Source of the DNA: an uncultured Phascolarctobacterium sp.
Lineage (GTDB): Bacteria > Bacillota > Negativicutes > Acidaminococcales > Acidaminococcaceae
Direction: 5' to 3'
Length of the DNA: 44,999 bases
NCBI GenBank assembly: GCA_900544885.1
Contig: UQWU01000007.1
Span: forward strand, 1-44,999
Shown here: one piece after another, positions 25,859-31,298 of the stretch
Layout: each line of letters opens with the position of its first letter
Numbering within the stretch: position 1 is the first letter of the stretch
Made by a program: the position numbers and the translations under genes
The notes under the pieces: model-generated
Seen by the model: the letters and a program-made list of their open reading frames with translations, nothing else
The model's database searches: none
What the model was told of the DNA's origin: nothing

Positions 25859-26290
25859 TTAAATGCCTAAATCGGCCAGCTGTTCTGCCAGCTCATTAAC
25901 ATCTTCGGCACTGCTTTCATTATATTCGTTCCATTTGGCAAGACCCCAGATTTCTGCTCTATTGCCCACACCGACAATCACTGCATCTTTATTCAGTCCG
26001 GCATAGGTACGTAGATTCTGCGGCACCAGCACACGTCCCTGTTTATCACACTCGCCCTCATAAGCACCGCCGAATAAGAAACGACTGAAATCGCGGGCTG
26101 TTTTACGGCTCATAGGCAAAGAAGCAAGTTTTTCTTCTAACTTCTGCCATTCCTGTAAATCGTAGACAAACAAACAGCCATCCAAGCCTTTGGTAATGAT
26201 AAATTTCTCACCAAGATTTTCACGCATTTTCGCAGGCATCGCTAAGCGTCCCTTTGCATCTAAGGTATGTTGATATTCACCTAACAGCAA
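25859..26290 (-). CDS. mraZ: transcriptional regulator MraZ
   Basis: A 143-residue protein with two AbrB-like SpoVT domains, each with the DxKGR motif (HTLDAKGRLAMPAKMR near residue 7 and ECDKQGRVLVPQNLR near 80). MraZ is a DNA-binding regulator of the mra/dcw cluster and usually represses its own promoter. I start at TTG 26290: GGGGG lies eight bases upstream and the protein then begins MLLGEYQH, the family's normal start. A GTG at 26314 in frame would add eight residues, but its GGAGG (26332-26328) overlaps the position just after the -10 and is not in the predicted transcript. The promoter carries four MraZ-type boxes. Confidence 0.88.
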   Translation of the reverse strand: MLLGEYQHTLDAKGRLAMPAKMRENLGEKFIITKGLDGCLFVYDLQEWQKLEEKLASLPMSRKTARDFSRFLFGGAYEGECDKQGRVLVPQNLRTYAGLNKDAVIVGVGNRAEIWGLAKWNEYNESSAEDVNELAEQLADLGI

Positions 26291-26298
26291 CAGTAATG

Positions 26299-26361
26299 CC
26301 CCCTTTTTACCCACTTTATGCCACTTTCCTCCATTATATCGTTATTTCCCGGAGAGTGCAA
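26299..26361 (-). promoter_or_regulatory. dcw cluster promoter with four 10-bp-phased MraZ boxes
   Basis: On the minus strand TTGCAC (26361-26356), 17-nt spacer, TATAAT (26338-26333). From the last base of the -10 onward a TGGNN-type motif recurs every 10 bp: TGGAG (26333), TGGCA (26323), TGGGT (26313), GGGGG (26303). Known MraZ operators are tandem TGGGN boxes about 10 bp apart. The boxes cover the transcription start and the mraZ ribosome site, which fits autorepression. Confidence 0.75.
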
Positions 26362-26427
26362 TAGTATTAGCTTTAGTTTTACAAAATTTGTTTGCATATT
26401 AGTTGCAAAATTTTTTCTGCACTACAT

Positions 26428-26456
26428 TTGGAATTTACTAATTAAAATGTTATAAT
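26428..26456 (+). promoter_or_regulatory. sigma-A promoter of the DUF1858 gene
   Basis: TTGGAA (26428-26433), 17-nt spacer, TATAAT (26451-26456). It is divergent from the dcw promoter 67 nt away. Confidence 0.7.
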
Positions 26457-26507
26457 AATGATATACTTAGATAAGTAAAAAATCTAAATACAAAGGAGTT
26501 CAAAACA

Positions 26508-26717
26508 ATGATTACTAAAGATACTGGTATTATCGAAGCAGTACAAAATCATCCTGAAATCGTAGAAGTTTTCGCTGAATACGGTCTGGGCTGCATCGGC
26601 TGCATGGCTGCTCATTTTGAAACCATCGGTCAAGGCGCAGGTGCTCACGGCATCGACGTTGACGCTTTAATCGAAGATATCAACAAAGTTATCGCTGAAG
26701 CTGAAGCAAATAAATAA
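26508..26717 (+). CDS. DUF1858 small CxxC protein (disulfide/redox-associated domain)
   Basis: A 69-residue protein that is entirely a DUF1858 domain: helical, with the motif GLGCIGCMAAHFETI around residues 26-40, containing the CxxC pair C29 and C32 (GCIGC). The family is often found near hybrid-cluster proteins, DUF542/ScdA-like proteins and redox enzymes and is described as a redox-disulfide domain; its reaction is unknown. It has a strong AAAGGAG ribosome site, its own promoter and a strong bidirectional terminator, so it is probably well expressed as a single gene. Codon use is like that of highly expressed genes in this window. Confidence 0.82.
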   Translation: MITKDTGIIEAVQNHPEIVEVFAEYGLGCIGCMAAHFETIGQGAGAHGIDVDALIEDINKVIAEAEANK

Positions 26718-26733
26718 TTAGCTTAACGACGAC

Positions 26734-26770
26734 AAAAGACGTCTGCATAATAATTGCAGACGTCTTTTTT
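26734..26770. terminator. bidirectional intrinsic terminator
   Basis: Perfect 12-bp stem AAGACGTCTGCA (26736-26747) / TGCAGACGTCTT (26755-26766), loop of 7. T-tracts on both strands: TTTTTT to 26770 on plus, TTTT on minus. It serves both the DUF1858 gene and the convergent nfo. Confidence 0.92.
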
Positions 26771-26784
26771 ATTTTATATTAATA

Positions 26785-27621
26785 TTAAATTTCACGATAA
26801 TGCTCACGCAATAATTGAATTTCTGCTGCATAGCCAGTCAGCTCATTAGGAGTTTCCAAATAAAACGGTAACCTGCGTAGTGCAGGATGATTAGTCACCG
26901 CCGACAAAGCCTCTAAACCGATATTACCGGCACCGATGCAGGCATGACGGTCTTTATGACTGCCTAAAACATTCAGGCTGTCATTCAAATGAATGGCACG
27001 CAGACGCTGTAAGCCTAAAATTTTATCAAACTGCTCCAGTACCCCATCCAAATCATTAACGATATCATAACCACCGTCAAAAATATGACAGGTATCCATA
27101 CAGATACCCACATTATCGCCTAATTGCACTTTATCAATTATAGCAGCCAGCTCCTCAAAAGTACGGCCCACCTCTGTACCCTTGCCAGCCATAGTTTCTA
27201 AAAGCACAGTAGTATGTAAATCCTTATGCAGTACCTTATTTAATAAGGCAGCAATTTTCTCTACACCAACCTCTACGCCCTGCTTTACATGACTACCGGG
27301 ATGAAAATTATACATATTTCCCGGGACATATTCAAGCATTTCTAAATCTCCCTCCATAACCATTTGAGCAAAATCCAATAACTTCGCATCTGCGGCGCAA
27401 GGATTCATAGTATAAGGAGCATGAGCTAAAAGCGGAGCAAAATTGTGCTCTTGACATAAAGCCACTAAAGCAGCTGCATCCTCAGGATTGACCGCTTTAG
27501 CCTTTCCTCCGCGGGGATTGCGGGTAAAAAACTGAAAAGTATCAGCCTTAATAGACAAAGCAGTTTTGCCCATAGCCAAAAAGCCCTTAGAAGAAGATAA
27601 ATGACAACCTATATGTAACAT
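26785..27621 (-). CDS. nfo: endonuclease IV (apurinic/apyrimidinic site repair)
   Basis: A 278-residue TIM-barrel, tri-zinc endonuclease that cuts DNA 5' of abasic sites in base-excision repair. Metal ligands and signatures visible are LLAHAPYTMNPC, NFHPGSHV, VLLETMAGKGTEVGRTFEEL, GICMDTCHIFDGGYDI, HLNDSLNVLGSHKDRHACIGAGNIG and the C-terminal LETPNE. All AP endonuclease family-2 signatures are present. It is monocistronic with its own consensus promoter and shares a terminator with the convergent gene. Confidence 0.95.
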   Translation of the reverse strand: MLHIGCHLSSSKGFLAMGKTALSIKADTFQFFTRNPRGGKAKAVNPEDAAALVALCQEHNFAPLLAHAPYTMNPCAADAKLLDFAQMVMEGDLEMLEYVPGNMYNFHPGSHVKQGVEVGVEKIAALLNKVLHKDLHTTVLLETMAGKGTEVGRTFEELAAIIDKVQLGDNVGICMDTCHIFDGGYDIVNDLDGVLEQFDKILGLQRLRAIHLNDSLNVLGSHKDRHACIGAGNIGLEALSAVTNHPALRRLPFYLETPNELTGYAAEIQLLREHYREI

Positions 27622-27692
27622 AAATAACCTCTTTTCTTATCCTGATAATATCTGGAAAATTATATTCTCACACGACAAAAATCTATGTGAAT

Positions 27693-27721
27693 AATATACA
27701 CGAAACGCATAATGATGTCAA
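27693..27721 (-). promoter_or_regulatory. sigma-A promoter of nfo
   Basis: On the minus strand TTGACA (27721-27716), 17-nt spacer, TATATT (27698-27693). Confidence 0.75.
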
Positions 27722-27768
27722 AAAGGAAATTTTTTGAACCGATTTTACACATTAGTTACAATAAGTAT

Positions 27769-27797
27769 TTGTCTTAATTGATAAAATAGCGTATACT
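27769..27797 (+). promoter_or_regulatory. sigma-A promoter of the lactate/malate dehydrogenase-family gene
   Basis: TTGTCT (27769-27774), 17-nt spacer, TATACT (27792-27797), 68 nt before the ATG, whose ribosome site is AAGGGGG. Confidence 0.65.
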
Positions 27798-27864
27798 ATT
27801 ATCCAATAGAGTAAAACTTTTTTACTTCTGACTTAGATATGATTATTTTAAGGGGGATTATTTA

Positions 27865-28827
27865 ATGTTCAACACACGTAAAGTTGTAATTGTCGGTGCT
27901 GGTCATGTAGGCTCTCACGTAGCACTGTCCTTAATGCAAGCAGGCGAAGCCGATGATATTGTACTTATTGATATTCTACAAGAAAAAGCTGCTGCCCAAG
28001 CACTAGACCTTGATGATGCTGTCAGCGGTCTTGTCAGCCATCGTGATATTGTTATCCGTGCAGGCGGCTACGAAGAATTAAACGATGCTGATATCTTGGT
28101 TATGGCCTTCGGTCGCAGCCGTCGTCCCGGTGAAACCCGTCTGGATATGTTTGATGACTCCATTAAAATGGCTAATGAAGTTATCTCTCATCTGAAAACC
28201 GTTAACTTCCAAGGCATCATGCTCAGCATCTCCAACCCTGCCGACATTATCTGTGAATATATCCGTCGTCAAATGAACTGGGAACCGAACCGCTGCTTCT
28301 GCACCGGTACCAGCCTAGAAACATATCGTCTGCTGCGTGTTATCAGCCGCGTTACCGGCTACAGCCGCAAATCCATCCAAGCCTTCTGCATGGGTGAACA
28401 TGGTAACTCCAGCTTCGTTGTTTGGTCCCGTATTCTCGTAGGCACCAGACCATTCTTAGAAATGCGTGCTCAAAATAAAAAACTGTCTGATCTCGACTTA
28501 GACGACCTGCAAACTCAAGTAAAAAGAGCCGGTGATATTGAAGTTGACGGCAAAGGCTGCACCGAATTCGGTATTGCCAATGCAGCTTTAATGCTCATCA
28601 GTGCCATCTTCCATGACCAAAAACTCATTTGGCCCTGCTCCACTGCTTTGAACGGACAATACGGTCAACACGACGTTGCTGCCGGCGTACCCTGCGTTAT
28701 CGGCAAAAACGGTGTTGAAGAAATTCTCGAAGTTGAACTGGCACCAGAAGAACAAGCTAAATTCCAAGAATCCTGCGACATCCTGCGTGGCTTCTTAGAC
28801 AGAGCTAACAGCTTGAAATTCGACTAA
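27865..28827 (+). CDS. lactate/malate dehydrogenase-family 2-hydroxyacid dehydrogenase with atypical active site
   Basis: A 320-residue NAD-dependent enzyme of the L-lactate/malate dehydrogenase superfamily. It has the Rossmann motif VVIVGAGHVGSHVALSL, the acid after beta-2 (IDIL, favouring NAD), the mobile loop RRPGETRLD, and the active-site GEHG with His179. Three positions differ from classical enzymes: the substrate-selecting residue that is Gln in lactate dehydrogenases is Arg86 (malate dehydrogenase-like), the Asp that pairs with the catalytic His is Glu152 in GTSLETYR, and GEHGDS reads GEHGNS. Arg155, which binds the substrate carboxylate, is kept. I would expect a 2-oxoacid other than pyruvate, possibly oxaloacetate or a branched or dicarboxylic one; specificity is inferred only. 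Highly biased codons and a strong terminator suggest high expression. Confidence 0.82.
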   Translation: MFNTRKVVIVGAGHVGSHVALSLMQAGEADDIVLIDILQEKAAAQALDLDDAVSGLVSHRDIVIRAGGYEELNDADILVMAFGRSRRPGETRLDMFDDSIKMANEVISHLKTVNFQGIMLSISNPADIICEYIRRQMNWEPNRCFCTGTSLETYRLLRVISRVTGYSRKSIQAFCMGEHGNSSFVVWSRILVGTRPFLEMRAQNKKLSDLDLDDLQTQVKRAGDIEVDGKGCTEFGIANAALMLISAIFHDQKLIWPCSTALNGQYGQHDVAAGVPCVIGKNGVEEILEVELAPEEQAKFQESCDILRGFLDRANSLKFD

Positions 28828-28843
28828 AAAACAAAAGAAATAG

Positions 28844-28885
28844 AAATAGCGTAGTAGTTTTCGTAACTACTACGCTATTTTTTTG
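28844..28885 (+). terminator. strong intrinsic terminator after the dehydrogenase gene
   Basis: Perfect 16-bp stem (28844-28859 with 28865-28880), loop TTCGT, followed by a run of T to 28884. Confidence 0.95.
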
Positions 28886-29082
28886 TTTACGTATGCGTGT
28901 TGACCTCTCAGTCACCTTACGGTGAAAACTACTAATTTTCTTCAGTGAATGTAGTTACTAATGCGTTCTCTTGTACTCTACACTAACTACTTCTTCCGTA
29001 CTAAATTAGAACTTCTAACTTTAGCTCAACGAGCTTGCCTCTCCTTGTAAGAAGAGGTGCCGAGTTCAACGAGGCGGAGAGG

Positions 29083-29185
29083 TTCATCGTCCCCTGTTAT
29101 TTCGGGGTGTAGTATAAGCAGATTGACGTATTTTGCGGCAATATGATTAGTTTCCGTCCCCTGTTATTTCGGGGTGTAGTATAAG
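29083..29185 (-). CRISPR. minimal CRISPR-like relic: two 36-nt repeats and one 31-nt spacer
   Basis: A 31-nt core is repeated exactly at 29088-29118 and 29155-29185, a period of 67 nt. Read on the minus strand the first copy extends to a 36-nt repeat (29185-29150) ending GGGGACGGAAAC; the second keeps the 31-nt core but loses the last five bases (29087-29083), as terminal repeats of arrays often do. The spacer is 29149-29119 (31 nt). Inside the repeat CCCC and GGGG form a 4-bp stem with a 9-nt loop at repeat positions 12-15 and 25-28. An AT-rich leader and a promoter lie on the correct side. No cas gene is in the window. Two units are the minimum for a call, hence moderate confidence. Confidence 0.55.
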
Positions 29186-29369
29186 AGACCTGGTGTAAAA
29201 CCTTGCTCTGTCTGGCTTTCAGCCATTTTCTAATTACAAAAAAATGAATTTTTTGCTATTTTTTAGAACCCTTTTTCGATTTTTTGCAAAAATCCACAAT
29301 GAAAACGCATTATTTTTACCAATAATTTATCTTCATCATTTAAATCCTTGTGTTGTACACGTTGTTTTT
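29186..29369 (-). other. AT-rich putative leader of the CRISPR-like unit
   Basis: About 180 nt between the putative transcription start (near 29363, minus strand) and the first repeat. It is A/T-rich with runs such as GCAAAAAATCGAAAAAGGG and a small hairpin TGGCTGAAAGCCA close to the repeat. It has no open reading frame worth calling. Composition and position fit a CRISPR leader; it could also be the 5' part of an unrelated small RNA. Confidence 0.4.
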
Positions 29370-29398
29370 ATTATACAACTTTTCTTTCCTGTTGTCTA
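29370..29398 (-). promoter_or_regulatory. putative promoter reading into the CRISPR-like unit
   Basis: On the minus strand TAGACA (29398-29393), 17-nt spacer, TATAAT (29375-29370). No protein gene follows on this strand before the repeat-spacer unit. A short inverted repeat GTTGTA/TACAAC lies over the -10 region. Confidence 0.5.
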
Positions 29399-29509
29399 GA
29401 AATTGCTCATAACACACCTCAGCGGTAAGCGTTCTTCCACACTTCTTGCGTGTTAACCTCTCAGTCACCTTTCGGTGACAGCTCCCCTTATTAGAAGATG
29501 TCTTTCATA

Positions 29510-29566
29510 TACAAAAAACCGACCGCCAATAGTCAAAAATTACATCTAACTATTAGTAGTCGGTTT
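29510..29566 (-). terminator. intrinsic terminator after rubrerythrin
   Basis: Long stem (29516-29534 with 29549-29566; outer AAACCGAC/GTCGGTTT), followed on the minus strand by TTTTTTG. It is 46 nt past the rubrerythrin stop. Confidence 0.8.
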
Positions 29567-29612
29567 AATTTTAATTTGCGAGTTTGTCTAACTTCAAACG
29601 CAGAAAACTAAA

Positions 29613-30152
29613 TTAGTAGTTATCTACTTTCAGAACGAAGTATCCTTGCGGATGGTCACAAACCGGGCATTTTTGCGGAGCCTTATCAGCAATAACGATT
29701 TTACCGCAGTTAGTGCAAATCCAAACTTTCTTTTCATCACGTTGGAATACGCGGTCATTTTCGATATTAGCCAGTAAAGCACGATAACGTTCTTCGTGGG
29801 ATTTTTCGATTTTGCCTACTTCGTTGAACAGGAAAGCAATTTTATCAAAGCCTTCTTCTTTAGCAGTTTTAGCAAAATCAGCATACATTTCAGTCCATTC
29901 GTAATTTTCACCAGCAGCTGCATCTTTCAGATTAGCGATGGTTTGCGGAATACCGCCGTCATGTAATGCTTTAAACCACAATTTAGCATGTTCTTTTTCA
30001 TTGCCAGCAGTTTCATTGAAGATATCACCGATTTGGTTATAACCTTCTTTTTTAGCAGCACTTGCATAATATTGATATTTAGTATGTGCTTGAGCTTCAC
30101 CGGCAAATGCAGTTTGTAAGTTTTTCTCTGTTTTGCTGCCTTTTAATTCCAT
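29613..30152 (-). CDS. rbr: rubrerythrin
   Basis: A 179-residue peroxide-reducing protein of anaerobes. The N-terminal four-helix domain (~1-140) carries the di-iron ligands in AFAGEAQAHTKYQYYA, NEKEHAKLWF and FNEVGKIEKSHEERY. The C-terminal rubredoxin domain binds one iron through CTNC (residues ~146-149) and CPVC (~161-164) and ends in YFVLKVDNY. It reduces hydrogen peroxide with electrons delivered through rubredoxin or NADH-dependent partners. It has a strong AAGGAGG site and lies 67 nt downstream of a PerR gene on the same strand, so peroxide control of an operon perR-rbr is likely. Codon use suggests high expression. Confidence 0.96.
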   Translation of the reverse strand: MELKGSKTEKNLQTAFAGEAQAHTKYQYYASAAKKEGYNQIGDIFNETAGNEKEHAKLWFKALHDGGIPQTIANLKDAAAGENYEWTEMYADFAKTAKEEGFDKIAFLFNEVGKIEKSHEERYRALLANIENDRVFQRDEKKVWICTNCGKIVIADKAPQKCPVCDHPQGYFVLKVDNY

Positions 30153-30219
30153 TGTAAATCCTCCTTAACATAACACCCGAAAGACGATTGCACATTAGAA
30201 AAAAAGTTGCTGCGCTTTT

Positions 30220-30654
30220 TTAGTTTTTGTCGTCGCCTAATTCATCCTCTTTGACGCCTTCAACTTCTGCCTTTTTTTGGCAGTCGGGGCAGATACCGCT
30301 AAATACGATATCATGATGATTCATTTTGTAGCCGGTAACAGCAGCTACTTTTTCATCAATATCCGGGATGTAATCAAAATTATCGACATTCATAAATTTA
30401 CCACATTCAGTGCATTTGATATGGTAGTGTCGAGCCAAAATATGGTCAAAACGGTCTGCACCGTTAGGTACGGAAACCTTACCTAACAAACCGCTTTCAA
30501 CTAAGCTGTTTAAATTACGATATACAGTACCTTTACTGATATCAGGATATTCCATAGTAATACGGTCATACACTTCTTCAGCAGTAGGGTGATCTGCTAA
30601 AAAACGTACGGCTGCAATAACAAGTTGTCTTTGAATTGTATTTCTTTTAGCCAT
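30220..30654 (-). CDS. perR: Fur-family peroxide-responsive repressor (PerR type)
   Basis: A 144-residue Fur-family repressor. The winged helix includes LADHPTAEEVYDRI and ISKGTVYRNLNSLVESGLL. The regulatory metal site ADRFDHILARHYHIKC has the Asp and two His residues at the places of PerR Asp85, His91 and His93. Two CxxC pairs (CTEC and CPDC) form the structural zinc site. This pattern and the downstream rubrerythrin favour PerR over Fur. The C-terminus is a short acidic tail. I start at the ATG at 30654, which has AAAGG nine bases upstream; ATGs at 30663 and 30660 abut the ribosome site. An operator palindrome lies in its promoter, so it is probably autoregulated. Confidence 0.9.
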   Translation of the reverse strand: MAKRNTIQRQLVIAAVRFLADHPTAEEVYDRITMEYPDISKGTVYRNLNSLVESGLLGKVSVPNGADRFDHILARHYHIKCTECGKFMNVDNFDYIPDIDEKVAAVTGYKMNHHDIVFSGICPDCQKKAEVEGVKEDELGDDKN

Positions 30655-30676
30655 TCTCATCATCCTTTATCAAAAA

Positions 30677-30719
30677 TAATTCTTATCTAGAATTATACTA
30701 CCAACACGAAAAAATGCAA
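30677..30719 (-). promoter_or_regulatory. perR-rbr promoter with PerR/Fur-type palindrome
   Basis: On the minus strand TTGCAT (30719-30714), 16-nt spacer, TATAAT (30697-30692). A perfect 7-bp inverted repeat TAATTCT-N5-AGAATTA (30677-30695) overlaps the -10 and transcription start. This resembles a PerR/Fur box in size and AT content and suits repression. Confidence 0.65.
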
Positions 30720-30936
30720 GTGTTTTTTAGTGCAATATACAAAGAAATCACAAATAATGCTAATAATTTTTAATAACATTGCCTTAACTTATGGATAAAT
30801 TCTTATTTTAGTAATTTTTTAATAGTATTAGATTCGCAATAATATCACTAAAAAATTCTCCAATACCAAAAATACTTTTCTGAGCTCCGAATCTGTAAAT
30901 TTAAATAAAAAATACATTAAATTATTTTTTGAATGA

Positions 30937-30977
30937 AACTGTTAGAAATAAATAATTTTTGTTTATTCCTAATAGTT
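30937..30977. promoter_or_regulatory. long inverted repeat upstream of feoAB
   Basis: Arms of 16 nt, AACTGTTAGAAATAAA (30937-30952) and TTTATTCCTAATAGTT (30962-30977), 14 of 16 paired, loop of 9. It ends 17 nt before the feo -35. On plus it is followed by TTT, so it could be a weak terminator, or the binding site of an iron regulator. The rest of 30720-30990 is AT-rich with nothing else I can name. Confidence 0.4.
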
Positions 30978-30993
30978 TTTACTAATGCACTAA

Positions 30994-31022
30994 TTGACTT
31001 TAAGTACTGAGAAATATATAAT
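30994..31022 (+). promoter_or_regulatory. sigma-A promoter of feoAB
   Basis: TTGACT (30994-30999), 17-nt spacer, TATAAT (31017-31022), 34 nt before the feoA ATG. Confidence 0.8.
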
Positions 31023-31055
31023 AAACCTAGTAATCCAATATGAAAGGATAAAGAA

Positions 31056-31298
31056 ATGACACAGATTACTTTAGATAAACTGCCCTTGGGGCAGGAAGGA
31101 ATTATTCACAAAGTTGGTGGCGAAGGTATCCTGCGCCGCCGTCTTTTAGATATGGGTTTAACACCACGTACCCGTGTTATGGTACGTAAACGTGCACCTC
31201 TCGGCGATCCGTTGGAAATTTTTCTACGTGGTTATGAATTAACTCTTCGTGCTGAAGAGGCTGCAAAAATCACCGTAGAACCGGAGGCAGATAAATAA
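31056..31298 (+). CDS. feoA: ferrous iron transport protein FeoA
   Basis: An 80-residue SH3-like cytoplasmic protein that assists FeoB. Conserved segments are LPLGQEGIIHKVGGEGILRRRLLDMGLTPRTRV and the C-terminal PLEIFLRGYELTLRAEEAAKI. The ribosome site is AAAGGA. Its stop overlaps the feoB start (TAATG), so the two are translationally coupled. It is preceded by a consensus promoter. Normal length. Confidence 0.93.
   Translation: MTQITLDKLPLGQEGIIHKVGGEGILRRRLLDMGLTPRTRVMVRKRAPLGDPLEIFLRGYELTLRAEEAAKITVEPEADK

Larger units (their letters stand above)
28895..29489. repeat. 31-bp direct repeats bracketing a gene-free island
   Basis: A 31-nt unit beginning GCGTGTT, then (G/A)ACCTCTCAGTCACC and ending CGGTGA is found at 28895-28925 and again at 29448-29478 (29 of 31 identical), both in direct orientation. 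The second copy runs on to CAGCTCCCC, ending near 29489. Each contains a small hairpin TCACC/GGTGA. A related inverted-type unit lies at 29057-29083. The ~700-nt stretch 28886-29570 contains no convincing protein gene; it holds these repeats, the CRISPR-like unit and an AT-rich leader. Confidence 0.6.
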
